Source: Picocystis sp. L7 (taxonomy: Eukaryota > Chlorophyta > Picocystophyceae > Picocystales > Picocystaceae). Taken from it: a stretch of DNA of 64,000 bases. The stretch lies in contig QXJR01000012.1 of NCBI GenBank assembly GCA_020975725.1, positions 1 through 64,000 on the forward strand. Reading direction: 5' to 3'. Each line of letters starts with the position of its first letter. Within the stretch, counting starts at the first letter, position 1. The notes under the pieces were generated by a model. The model was not told the origin of the DNA and searched no databases. It worked only from the letters and a program-made list of their open reading frames with translations. The translations under genes and the position numbers were made by a program. This document shows positions 15,760 through 25,382 of this stretch, in pieces.

Positions 15760-16446
15760 CTAGTACGTCGGGGGATATACGATTGGTCCACAGCTTCCAT
15801 CATCGTAATATTCTCGAGGTGGGCAAGAACGGACCTCGATCAAATTACTTCCACCGACGCACACGGCTCCTTGTCCGATCGCCGGGTGTGCGATTTCGCG
15901 GGTTCGAGTTTGTTCGCCACCATCCTCAGGTGGAGGCGTTGGAATGCTATAAAGACACATACCGATATTTCCAGGACACGGGGACCAATCGGTCCAAGGC
16001 GTGTATTGACAATCTTGGGGGGGTACGGGACACGCGTGGATATTGCATTCACGTTCGGTCGCGGGTCGGGATCCCGAACACTCGGCGTCGTCGACGATGG
16101 CGTTCGTGGTCGCGTCCACGCACGCGACGTTTCGCGTCTGAATTCCGCCGCCGCACGTTTCGGAACACTCGCTCCACGACCCCGTGATCCATTGGTAATC
16201 GGGACCGGAACCGGGATCGGTACCGGGATCGGAACCGGGACCCGGCGTGGTGGAAGGTCCGGGAACGGACGACACGAACGGCCATTTTCCGTTCGCGTAC
16301 GCGTACGCGCCGTACCCGACGATCGAACCGACGATCGCGAACGCGATCAGGATCAAAACGCGTTTTTTGGTTTGGGTCCGTTTCTTTTCCATGCCTCGTT
16401 TGCGCAAAAGCAAAGCGAGCGGGTCGGGTCCGGGCGGCGGGTCCAT
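15760..16446 (-). CDS. TSP1-repeat type II membrane protein, copy 3
   Basis: This is the third tandem copy, 228 residues. The TM helix is like copy 1 and the second Cys/Trp unit is like copy 2 (CQYTPWTDWSPCPGNIGMC), so segments are shuffled among the copies. Its upstream spacer resembles the other two until position 16,671, where the LTR retroelement begins. A longer in-frame opening to 16,599 exists, but the MDPPP start is conserved and preferred. Confidence 0.75.
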   Translation of the reverse strand: MDPPPGPDPLALLLRKRGMEKKRTQTKKRVLILIAFAIVGSIVGYGAYAYANGKWPFVSSVPGPSTTPGPGSDPGTDPGSGPDYQWITGSWSECSETCGGGIQTRNVACVDATTNAIVDDAECSGSRPATERECNIHACPVPPQDCQYTPWTDWSPCPGNIGMCLYSIPTPPPEDGGEQTRTREIAHPAIGQGAVCVGGSNLIEVRSCPPREYYDDGSCGPIVYPPTY

Positions 16447-16671
16447 GAACACGTCTCTCCGATATAGAATACGTGACGCAAAAAAAGAGTGGAAGAACGA
16501 GAGGTTTTCGCGTTCGTACGGTACGCGAGCGTCGCCACGGATATCGGTACGAAACGGGATCGAAACGGTGGACGTGTACCGAACGCGTTTCCGTACCACG
16601 CGGAATCGATCACCGGGGTTCGCGCGACCTCCTCCTTTCGGAACGGATTCGGTGGGTCGGACGGCTTCACT

Positions 16672-17304
16672 TGTCCCGGGGTCTTCTTCTCTCTCTCTCT
16701 TCTCCCTTGCGTTGAAGGAGCCTCGGCCGGCGTGGGAGGCGAGAACGGACGTGCTGGAGCGTCCAGGTGGTTTTTCCTGTTGCGTTGGTCAGGGTCGGAG
16801 GAGGAGGCGTGTTGCGCACTTGGCTTGGCAAGTAGAAGAAGTGTATCACAAAGCAAAGAGGGACCAAGGGTCTACCTCTCTCACCGCCTCTCACTGGCGG
16901 TTGGAATTGGGGCAACGGGGGTGCCATGGCAGCCCACGTGCTCCCTAGAGTCACATCTGACCGTCCGTTGCGTTCGCCCCGGGGCGAACGTGAGCTGGCA
17001 GTCGCATCGACACCGTCCAGCACCCCAGCCCTACCTTCCAGAAGCAAACGTAGAGATGGGGTCGGTCCCCCTCAGTCGGTCTGTTTCGGTATAAATCCTC
17101 GATGTCCCTTACAGAAAACCCGTTCTGAACCGGGGCGACCTTCCTTCAATACGAACTCCCAAGGGGACTGACTCCAGTTCCGGAACGGTACGGCCGTTGT
17201 TTGAGAGGGGACACCATTGCCCTTCATCCATATGGGGTCCCGGGGGTCTGGTCCCGTAGGCCAGGGTCTCGTAGGGACCCTGGGAGGCCTCGCTGGCCGT
17301 TACA
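16672..17304 (-). repeat. 3-prime LTR
   Basis: The LTR is 633 bp. It is about 98% identical to the copy at 23,706-24,336 by eye and has TG...CA ends. It starts immediately inside the spacer of the third TSP1 gene. Confidence 0.9.
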
Positions 17305-17332
17305 CTCTCCCGGCTCACTGCGACGATCTGAA

Positions 17333-20300
17333 TTAGAGCTGGAAGTCATATATGTACGAAACTGGGTCATACAGCATAGCCTTGATTTGTTCTTCCTGAT
17401 AGTAATCCTTTTTCCCATCTGTCCATAGTACTTCATACTGGTTGTCTTGGTATGCATGCACCATCCCCTGAAAGTATGCCGGTTGGTCCTGTCCCTCCAA
17501 ATAAAACAGCTCCTGTACCACACTGTTCAGTAGAGTTGTCCTTGGTGGAGAGGGCGGGCGCCGGCGTGTCTGGTACGGTAGCTTATGATATGGCCAGGTG
17601 TTCGCCATGATCGGGTTCGGAGACTGCAAATAAGTTGTCTTCTTATGAGTCTGCACGGCATCGAAGTTCGCTGGCAAAATCCCTTGCTCTGGTATGCATC
17701 CATTTTGTTCCTCCAAGGGGAGGAATTCCTCCAATAAGGCTGCTGTCTCATCTACCCAGAAGTAGCGTTGCGACGGATCAGCCATGTTTCCCTCAACCCA
17801 GTATCGTACGGGCTGCGCAGGGAAGGCTGAATAGTCCCGCAGTAGATATCGGCGTATGCGGTACGCTGTAGTCTCATCCTGCATGGCCCGAGTATCCGGA
17901 AGCGGTGCTGCTGCTGGCTGTAGATGCTCATCCATCGGGAAGAGCGTAAGATCTGAATCAATCCATGGTTCCAGTCTGTCTACGTGTATACGATCGGAGA
18001 AGGCCGATCCTGCGGGTAGATCTAATTGGTAAGCACCATTCTGTAGCACTTGCTTGATCACATAGGGGCCCACATAGTATGGATCCAGCTTATGTTTGTC
18101 GGTCGGGCCCTTCAGTCCGTACTGGACTTTTACTTTGTCGCCAACTGCGAAGCTTTTGGGGCGCCGTTTGGATTTCAGATTACCCATGCTTTCTGCAGCC
18201 CTGCTCAGATTCTTCAGGACCGCTTCGTAAAGTGCACGGTGCTGCTCCAGGAGGTTTGATACCCTTTGGTCATAAGTGGTGACCTGATCCATGTGTTGGT
18301 GCGTTCCACTGTTGGGCAGTTGTAGATGCCAAGGTAACCTGGATGGGCAGCCATACAATAATTCAAATGGTGAGTGACCAGTAGCAGCATGCACAGAGTC
18401 ATTGTAGGCATGAGCTGCTGCTTGTAAATAGATATCCCATTGATGCTTGTTTGAACAGGTAGAGCGTAGCGTCTGCAGTAAGGTTCTGTGCTGCCTCTCT
18501 GCCCCACCTTGGGATTGTGAATGGTATGGGGTGCCTGTCACATGTCGCACGCCCAACGCTGCGCAGAACGCCTTAAACAGGGTCCGGTACGCCGGTCCAT
18601 TATCAGTGTGAATGTGCACTGGGGTGTGATACCTGTACACCAGATGGTCCATCAGGCACTGGGCCTGCCGGTACGCGCTCCAAGTGGAATGGATTGGTAC
18701 GTATATCGCAAACTTCGTAAACCTGTCCACGACTGTAAGCACAGCATTATGACCTTGGGCAGTAAGTGGCAGGTTTTCCACCACATCCATCACTACAGTG
18801 TGGAACGGGTACGGGTGGAACCTTAGTTCTGGACACAACAACGCGTGCCGAGTACGGTTACCGGGTTTCTGCAATTGACATACTGGGCATCTTGCCACGA
18901 AGTGTCGTACGTGGTGGCGCATGTCCTTCCAGGTGAAGTGTCTGGCAGCTTCCGTAAAGGTTCGATCTTTTCCAAAATGCCTGGGGTCATGTACCAGGTG
19001 TAGTAACTCTTGCCTTATACCATTATCAGCAGGTACCACAAGTACTGGCTGTGAGTGTGGTCCTGATGTGAACAGGAGATTGTCTTGGACAGTGCAGTCT
19101 TGCGGTGGTGCGCTGAGCATGTCCTGATAACTCTGGTCTCTTTTTGCTGCGATGCGTATGCGATCCAGTATAGGAGGTATCTCTTGACCACCAGCTTCTG
19201 AAGCGGATGGTATCGGGCTGAAGGTATTGAGAGACGCAATCGAGCCACACACAGTCCGATCAGGACTGCGGCCGGCTAGCGGTCGAAGCGTCCGTGTGTG
19301 GTGTATCCAGCGGAGTAACATGTGGGCAATCCATCCTATTGGAAAGGCGTTGCCGCACATGCGCTGTCGACCGGCTTCACTGACATCAACTGCAGCAGTG
19401 TCACCTGCCTGTACTCCTACCAGTCGCTCACGCTCGCTGGTGGTCAGCGGACGGAGCTCCCCGTCATTGCCGTGTACCCAGGTGGATCGCGAGCGGTCAC
19501 TATGGGACCGTGCGCTGGCCATCAGGGTGGGGCATTTAAGACGAGGCCTGTCGAAAGCGTCTTTTGGGGCGTGTGCCCCTGGATCCAAACATTCCTGCCA
19601 CGTGAGGGAAGTATGTTTCGTTGTGCCCATTGATACCGGGGCTGGTGGCAGCGAGGTCCAACAGAGCCTGGTCCGTGCTTGAGCTCCATACTGAGAAAGG
19701 TCTTCAGTACTGGGTTCCCCAAACCATTGGGAGATTGTGTCCAGGTGAGATTCCAGGTGGGGTGCGAACGGGGTACACTCTATCACAAAGTCTGGCGATC
19801 GTAGTCGTCTGTGAAGTTTTCCCACAGCTGTAAAGAGTTCTCGATCATCGTAAAGGCCCAGCGGAGGTTTACTTGCATCTGTGTTTGCGCGCGAGAACGG
19901 CTGGCAAGGCACACCTGCAATGAGCAGGTGAACTGGGGGAAGCTTTCGACGATGCGCCAGAGCAGCAACATCGTCACCATATCGGAAGATGTCCTTGCGA
20001 GCGAACAGGCCTGGCCGGGCCAGGCGCACTTGATTGAACACGCGCTGGATGACGCTTCTGCAGTCCGCGTCTTTCTCAACTGCAATGTAGTCCAAGGTGT
20101 ATTCTGCAGTTTCTGGTATGACCATTTCCAGTGCACGGAGCGTAGTGCCCATCCCAGCACACAAATCAAGTATGCAATATACTGTTCCTTTCCTAACCTG
20201 GGCTGAATGGCGAGAGAGATAGTCCGGTCCAATATTTTCAGAGCCAGGTCTGTACTCCACAGTGAATGGAGCAAAGTAAGCCAGCTTCTCCACCCATCTC

Positions 20301-22318
20301 ATTTCTCTGGGGGACAGTTGTTCAGTGGCCTTGGTATTGAGAAAATGACTGGCCTTGTTATCGGTGATGACCGTAAAGTTCTGCCCAAATAAAAGATGTC
20401 TCCAGTGTTGTAATGCATAAAGTATCGCGCAGGTTTCCTTTTCTGCAGGGTGGTAGTTCTGTTGCGCGCTGTTGAACTTCTTCGACCAGTACTCGACGGG
20501 TCGCCATGTGCCTTGCTCATCCTGCTGCATCAGCGACGCACCCATGCCAATATCTGAGGCATCTGTCTCTACCCTGATGGGTTTGTCCTCATCAAAGAGA
20601 GCCAGTACTGGTGGGCTGTTTAAAGCTGTCACCAGTTTCTTGAAGGCTTTCTCCTGTGGCTCTTTCCAGTATGCAGCAAAGTTGTATTTCAGTGATGCTT
20701 GGTTCAACTCTGTAAGTGGGGAAGCCAACTCCGCAAAGTGAGGAACAAACCGCATGTAGAACTGACATAACCCCAGGAAAGCCATATTTTCGCGCTGCGA
20801 TGTGGGGCGCGGGAACTGCTGGATCTTGTCGAGGAGACGGCCTGTGCAGGCCAACTGCGCGTCTCGAATGCGAAAGCCTACCCATTCCAGGGTGCTCATG
20901 AAAAAGTGACACTTTGATCGCTTGAGCCGAATATCGGCTTGTTCGCACACGGCGAAGAACTCCTCCAGATGCTGAAAGTGCTGCTGTTTTGTCTCTGAGT
21001 GTACTAAGATGTCATCCATGTACACTTTTAAATATAGCAGGTGCCCAAACACTCTATTCATCATGCGCTGGAACATCGATGGCGCGTTCGCAGCCCCCAT
21101 CGGCATGACCTTCCATACAAATGACCCAAAGGGGGTCACCACAGCAGTCTTGTCCACATCATCTGGGTCCATTCTGATCTGATGGAAGCCATCCATCGCA
21201 TCAAGCGATGAAAAGTACTTGGCTCCCCTCAAGTTCTGCAGATAGTCATCGATCCTCGGCAGAGGATAGCGATCCTTGACCGTAACGTTGTTGAGAAGGC
21301 GGTAGTCAAAAACGACTCGCCATCCGCCGTCCTTCTTGGGAACCAGTATGACTGGGGCTCCCCAGCTGGATCCAGCACACAGGTCCATCTTACCTGCGTT
21401 TACGTACTCGGCGATCAGTTCCTTCAGTGCAGTCTGCTGCTGCGGGGACAGCCGGTAGTAATTACGATATTGGGGCGTAGCGCCCTCCATCAATTGAACC
21501 TTGAACATCTCTCCCGGTACTCGTTCGGGCGGTAACTCGGTACGAGGCTGAAACAGGTGCTTATATTTCTTTTCTATCAGGTCATCTAGCCGGGCCTGGT
21601 CTTGGTCATCCAGGTCCCATGCATCGCTGAGTTGGCTGCGCACTCTGCTGAAGTCTTCTTCCTCACTTATCATTTCTGGAGCGGGGTCCATAGGCTGTAT
21701 CATGAGTAACAAGCAGCCTGGGTCCTTGACTGCTGCGCGAGCTTCGCTGCGGGGCACGATGAGGTCCAGTTTCCTTGAAGATAGGAACTGATGATCCCCA
21801 TACACTGTAAACTTGGTTCCATTGCGTCCGCGCAGGATCATTCTGTGTTGCTGCCAGTCCAGTGCTTCCAAATGCTGATGGCAGAAGGTGGCTCCCAGGA
21901 TACAATCGAACGTTTCCAGAGGTGCTATTCCAAAGTTCATGCGAGTGCGAAATCCATCGATCGTAAACGTAGCTTCAATCACAGGTGCAGTGTGAACATC
22001 TTGGCCCACAGCCACTGTGAAATCGACGCTGTCTGTCGTATACTGCCAAGATGAACGGCACGGGTCAGCATCCTGCAGTTTCTGGAAAAGCTTTTCACTG
22101 ATAAAGCAGTGACTTGCTAAAGTATCCAGGTAGGCCTGGGTTCTAATTCTCTGTTTCCTGTTTCCAAAGTATGTTTCTGCAGCAAGAAATTCCTGTCTTG
22201 GTTTCACATTAGTCAATGAGTGTAAGCAGACTGGATCTCTACTGTTGTTCACCGGGGCGGCTGCAGTTTTCGCTCCCGGCTCCGTCGCGGTAACCTGCGT
22301 TACCGGACGGAGAGCCAT
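17333..22318 (-). CDS. pol: Pol polyprotein: protease, RT, RNase H, C5-DNA methyltransferase, integrase
   Basis: The polyprotein has 1661 residues. An aspartic-protease-like region lies near residues 50-150. The RT (about 310-500) has VPKKDGGWRVVFDYR and YMDD. RNase H (about 575-690) has ETDASD. A cytosine-5 methyltransferase (about 715-1000) has motif I DLCAGMGTT, motif IV GVPCQPFSRAN with the Pro-Cys pair, motif VIII QARTR and motif X GNAFPIGW. The integrase (about 1110-1300) has an HHCC zinc finger and the D, D, E regions (VMDVVE, HTDNGP, GGAERQ). A GPY/F-type end (YYVGPYVIKQ) and a Tudor/chromo-like tail (EVLWTDGKKDYY) follow. The pol start overlaps the gag stop; the family commonly uses frameshift or reinitiation at such a junction. 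Confidence 0.9.
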   Translation of the reverse strand: MALRPVTQVTATEPGAKTAAAPVNNSRDPVCLHSLTNVKPRQEFLAAETYFGNRKQRIRTQAYLDTLASHCFISEKLFQKLQDADPCRSSWQYTTDSVDFTVAVGQDVHTAPVIEATFTIDGFRTRMNFGIAPLETFDCILGATFCHQHLEALDWQQHRMILRGRNGTKFTVYGDHQFLSSRKLDLIVPRSEARAAVKDPGCLLLMIQPMDPAPEMISEEEDFSRVRSQLSDAWDLDDQDQARLDDLIEKKYKHLFQPRTELPPERVPGEMFKVQLMEGATPQYRNYYRLSPQQQTALKELIAEYVNAGKMDLCAGSSWGAPVILVPKKDGGWRVVFDYRLLNNVTVKDRYPLPRIDDYLQNLRGAKYFSSLDAMDGFHQIRMDPDDVDKTAVVTPFGSFVWKVMPMGAANAPSMFQRMMNRVFGHLLYLKVYMDDILVHSETKQQHFQHLEEFFAVCEQADIRLKRSKCHFFMSTLEWVGFRIRDAQLACTGRLLDKIQQFPRPTSQRENMAFLGLCQFYMRFVPHFAELASPLTELNQASLKYNFAAYWKEPQEKAFKKLVTALNSPPVLALFDEDKPIRVETDASDIGMGASLMQQDEQGTWRPVEYWSKKFNSAQQNYHPAEKETCAILYALQHWRHLLFGQNFTVITDNKASHFLNTKATEQLSPREMRWVEKLAYFAPFTVEYRPGSENIGPDYLSRHSAQVRKGTVYCILDLCAGMGTTLRALEMVIPETAEYTLDYIAVEKDADCRSVIQRVFNQVRLARPGLFARKDIFRYGDDVAALAHRRKLPPVHLLIAGVPCQPFSRANTDASKPPLGLYDDRELFTAVGKLHRRLRSPDFVIECTPFAPHLESHLDTISQWFGEPSTEDLSQYGAQARTRLCWTSLPPAPVSMGTTKHTSLTWQECLDPGAHAPKDAFDRPRLKCPTLMASARSHSDRSRSTWVHGNDGELRPLTTSERERLVGVQAGDTAAVDVSEAGRQRMCGNAFPIGWIAHMLLRWIHHTRTLRPLAGRSPDRTVCGSIASLNTFSPIPSASEAGGQEIPPILDRIRIAAKRDQSYQDMLSAPPQDCTVQDNLLFTSGPHSQPVLVVPADNGIRQELLHLVHDPRHFGKDRTFTEAARHFTWKDMRHHVRHFVARCPVCQLQKPGNRTRHALLCPELRFHPYPFHTVVMDVVENLPLTAQGHNAVLTVVDRFTKFAIYVPIHSTWSAYRQAQCLMDHLVYRYHTPVHIHTDNGPAYRTLFKAFCAALGVRHVTGTPYHSQSQGGAERQHRTLLQTLRSTCSNKHQWDIYLQAAAHAYNDSVHAATGHSPFELLYGCPSRLPWHLQLPNSGTHQHMDQVTTYDQRVSNLLEQHRALYEAVLKNLSRAAESMGNLKSKRRPKSFAVGDKVKVQYGLKGPTDKHKLDPYYVGPYVIKQVLQNGAYQLDLPAGSAFSDRIHVDRLEPWIDSDLTLFPMDEHLQPAAAPLPDTRAMQDETTAYRIRRYLLRDYSAFPAQPVRYWVEGNMADPSQRYFWVDETAALLEEFLPLEEQNGCIPEQGILPANFDAVQTHKKTTYLQSPNPIMANTWPYHKLPYQTRRRPPSPPRTTLLNSVVQELFYLEGQDQPAYFQGMVHAYQDNQYEVLWTDGKKDYYQEEQIKAMLYDPVSYIYDFQL

Positions 22319-23604
22319 CAGTTTTTTGGCGCGCCCATCACTGATGCCATCTTGCAGACTGATTGATCATGACCATATCGACGGCATCGCTGGCACAGAG
22401 CATGTGCAAGGCAAAGGTTCTTTTCCTCTGGGGTAAGTTTACCCCCAAGTGGCTTGCTGGCCAGCTGTGTTTGGACCTTGATGATCGCATTTTTCTGTTC
22501 CTCTTCCAAATCATCAAACCGCTTGTGCTGACGCTTGGGGTATCCATCGCTTCTTGCTGTTTGTTGCTGCTGAGTTGGCATGGCAGCTGCTATGGCTGCA
22601 GAGCGGTACGCCGCTCGCTGCGGTGTCGGTCGATACTCGCGATTCGCGGGCGATCGTCCTCTCCACTTTTCATCAGGCAATTTGATATCCTTCCTTGTTG
22701 GTTCAGCCGCCTCGCGTTCAAGTTTGAATATGGTGGCTGCCAGGTTGCCTGCCTCCATGTCTGGAACCTTATCAACATCAATTAGATGCTCCAGGTGTTT
22801 ATACAAAGCCTTTTGGAGGTATGTTGGCAGACCATGTTGTAGCCTGGCTGATATGTCATGCTCGGACAGAGTACGGCAAACAGGAGAGCTGCTGGCATTC
22901 ACCACAAAGCTGAGCTGCACCAACCTGTTCAAAAAGTGCAAAACATTTTCTGACCTTCTCATTCTGGTGGTGTGGAACTCGCGCCACGCTTCGGGGCCTG
23001 GGTCTTGGTTTTGAAATGTCTTTTTCAAATATGAGTGCAGGTCCTCCACCGATTGCAAAGCATCAGGGTCTTTCATGATGAGGTTCTGGACCATGGACTT
23101 GGCTGTTCCTCCAAGTGCTTGACTGATGGCTAGGACCAATTGTTCCTTCGGTCGATCGAAGGCGTAGGCCTGGCACCAACACAACACATCCCTATACCAA
23201 TAGGTGAGGGAGTAGGGGTCTTCCTCAAGCTCCAGCCCAGTGAACTTGGTAGGTTTTTCAAGGGAGACCTTTTGTATGTTCTTGGAGTCTTGCAATGCTG
23301 TCCCATACAAACTTGTGAGGTGTGGGAGCCCCTTTTCTTCGGACAAACTGATGGGTTCGGCGGGAGCGCCTTGATCGGTACTTGGAGGGTCATCTCCTTC
23401 GAGGAGGTCTTTCGTGGCTTCCAATTGATGATCATCAGGTGGTATGGCTTGAAGAGCCTCGACTTGGGCTTCAAGATCTGCGACTCTTTCACGGAGGGTG
23501 TGCCCTTCGCTTCGTTCTTGTTCAAGCTCTCTTCGGAGAGTGCTCATTCTTGTGGCGTGGTCCGTATCGTCCATTCTTGCAAACGAAACGCCGTCTTCTC
23601 CCAA
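22318..23604 (-). CDS. gag: Gag protein with N-terminal coiled coil and zinc knuckle
   Basis: This frame has about 428 residues; the likely ATG is at 23,574. A coiled coil (STLRRELEQERSEG onward) is followed by a capsid-type helical region (PTKFTGLELEEDPYSLTYWYRDV, then LKKTFQNQDPGPEAWREFHTTRM). Near the C terminus is a CCHC zinc knuckle (CQRCRRYGHDQSVC). This is the order expected of Ty3/Gypsy Gag. Confidence 0.85.
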   Translation of the reverse strand: MGEDGVSFARMDDTDHATRMSTLRRELEQERSEGHTLRERVADLEAQVEALQAIPPDDHQLEATKDLLEGDDPPSTDQGAPAEPISLSEEKGLPHLTSLYGTALQDSKNIQKVSLEKPTKFTGLELEEDPYSLTYWYRDVLCWCQAYAFDRPKEQLVLAISQALGGTAKSMVQNLIMKDPDALQSVEDLHSYLKKTFQNQDPGPEAWREFHTTRMRRSENVLHFLNRLVQLSFVVNASSSPVCRTLSEHDISARLQHGLPTYLQKALYKHLEHLIDVDKVPDMEAGNLAATIFKLEREAAEPTRKDIKLPDEKWRGRSPANREYRPTPQRAAYRSAAIAAAMPTQQQQTARSDGYPKRQHKRFDDLEEEQKNAIIKVQTQLASKPLGGKLTPEEKNLCLAHALCQRCRRYGHDQSVCKMASVMGAPKN

Positions 23605-23705
23605 GAGTAGGCTTCGACAGTATTAGACTTGCGTCCGTGGTTGAATGACCCAACACACGTACTCTTGGTGACGAGGGTCTCGAGGAGGACGGGCTTCTCA
23701 CCCCT

Positions 23706-24336
23706 TGTCCCGGGGTCTTCTTCTCTCTCTCTTCTCCCTTGCGTTGAAGGAGCCTCGGCCGGCGTGGGAGGCGAGAACGGACGTGCTGGAGCGTCCAGGT
23801 GGTTTCTCCTGTTGCGTTGGTCAGGGTCGGAGGAGGAGGCGTGTTGCGCACTTGGCTTGGCAAGTAGAAGAAGTGTATCACAAAGCAAAGAGGGACCAAG
23901 GGTCTACCTCTCTCACCGCCTCTCACTGGCGGTTGGAATTGGGGCAACGGGGGTGCCATGGCAGCCCACGTGCTCCCTAGCGTCACATCTGACCGTCCGT
24001 TGCGTTCGCCCCGGGGCGAACGTGAGCTGGCAGTCGCATCGACACCGTCCAGCACCCCAGCCCTACCTTCCAGAAGCAAACGTAGAGATGGGGTCGGTCC
24101 CCCTCAGTCGGTCTGTTTCGGTCTAAATCCCCGATGTCCCTTACAGGAAACCCGTTCTGAACCGGGGCGACCTTCCTTCAATACGACCCCCCAAGGGGAC
24201 TGACTCCAGTTCCGGAACGGTACAGCCGTTGTTTGAGAGGGGACACCATTGCCCTTCATCCATATGGGGTCCCGGGGGTCTGGTCCCGTAGGCCAGGGTC
24301 TCGTAGGGACCCTGGGAGGCCTCGCTGGCCGTTACA
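23706..24336 (-). repeat. 5-prime LTR
   Basis: The LTR is 631 bp and nearly identical to the 16,672-17,304 copy. It would hold the promoter for the element on the minus strand. Confidence 0.9.
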
Positions 24337-25382
24337 CTAGGTACTACGTCCAATTTGCTTGTAGCGCCGATGCCCCTCTTCACGAACATCGCGGGTTCGT
24401 AGAGGAAACGTCGGATCTCATCGACCACGTTTGTGAGATCGAGGAACTCCTCGGGCATTTCCCCGAGCAAGGCATCACCGCACGTAACAAGAGTCGCGTG
24501 TCTCGCTACAAGTCCAAATTTTATCACCAGAAGAGGCCCATCCTAAAGGATACGTGGCCGTACGCTCTGCCATACACTAGCCTAAGGAAACCGCGCTTTG
24601 CGAAACCGCCAAGTACGAACTTGGTTGGGCAAGTCGTGCAAGCAAGGTTCTTGCTCGAGCTCATGGACGGCTCAGCTCGCCTAGAGTTTTGGACTGGCCT
24701 TGTGGAACGCTTTCGAAAAGCGGCGAAATCTTCTCCCGCTGCTTACGTCATCCGGTGGACAAACGGGACTACTACCTCCTACCGTCCCGATGACGCACAC
24801 ACGATCCTATTTGATCCTGTGGTGGCCGTGTACGGCCAAGCTTCCCTCGTCCCGCCAGAGCCACTCGACGATCGGGCTGAGTTGCGCTTAATGGTGGTCC
24901 GGGAGGGTGTTGCGCCCAGCCCTCTCGAGACACCTATCTTGCCGAGGTTGTCCTTCGACGATGAGGAATATGCACTCAATCGTGAGGCTTTTGAGAGATT
25001 CTCAATTATATTCGGGCCATTCACTTGGGACTTGTTTGCCTCGCCAAACAATGCCCAATGTCCGGCCTTCTTTACACGGGAGACCAATGCTCTCACCCAA
25101 GAATGGGCTAGTCTTGGCAACCTATGGGCACACCCACCCTGTTGCCTCATTGACTCCGTGATAGGCAAGCTGGAGGCCGAACCTAGAGCCCTTGTGACCA
25201 TGATCACTCCGCATTGGCCAAAGGCTCCTTGGTTCCCTCGCTTGCAGCATCTCGCAACCTACCAGGAGGTACTAGGGAGGCATGAGGGAATATTCTCGGA
25301 TGCCCAAGGAAGGCCCTTGCCTTCCCCTCAGTGGGACGTCCTCCTTAGCCATGTCCCTAGGCGGATGCAGGGCCAGGACTAA
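24337..25382 (+). mobile_element. Remnant of a related LTR element (pol tail plus DLFAS module)
   Basis: An open stretch in the opposite orientation to the intact element. Its first part resembles the tail of that pol: FPEQGITARNKSRVSRYKSK and DTWPYALPYTSLRKP compare with IPEQGILPANFDAVQTHKKT and NTWPYHKLPYQTRRRP. It then continues into a module the intact element lacks: FGPFTWDLFASPNNAQCPAF, LWAHPPCCLIDSVIGKL, MITPHWPKAPWFPRL. That module recalls the conserved tail after RNase H in DIRS-like and some other retroelement polyproteins. It is an old fragment; further copies lie at 26.8-27.2 kb and 34.2 kb. Confidence 0.65.

Larger units (their letters stand above)
31..16671. other. Virus-like gene block at the chromosome end
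   Basis: This is a compact run of about 20 intronless genes on both strands with spacers mostly under 200 bp. Base use is rich in CGA/TCG and differs from the DNA beyond 24 kb. Contents are a zinc-ribbon protein with giant-virus-type HNH-like modules, a Ras-like protein, a pectate lyase, a cupin-8 protein and many single-pass surface proteins. I infer an old or recent copy of part of a large DNA virus (Nucleocytoviricota-like) or a related element. No capsid, polymerase or packaging gene is present to prove it. Most frames are long and open, so the block looks largely whole rather than ancient. It is bounded by the telomere on one side and an LTR element on the other. The alternative is a host subtelomeric array of surface proteins. 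Confidence 0.5.
16672..24336 (-). mobile_element. Ty3/Gypsy LTR retrotransposon carrying a cytosine DNA methyltransferase
   Basis: The element spans about 7.67 kb and reads on the minus strand. Its parts are the 5-prime LTR at 23,706-24,336, gag at 22,318-23,604, pol at 17,333-22,318, a short purine tract (GGGAGAG) next to the 3-prime LTR, and the 3-prime LTR at 16,672-17,304. The LTRs begin TGTAACGG and end GGGACA on the element strand and differ at roughly ten positions, so insertion is recent. Both long frames are open and the element looks whole. I see no matching 5-bp target duplication: the left flank is the TSP1 array and the right flank is a different retroelement remnant. The DNMT module in pol is the notable feature. 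Confidence 0.9.
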
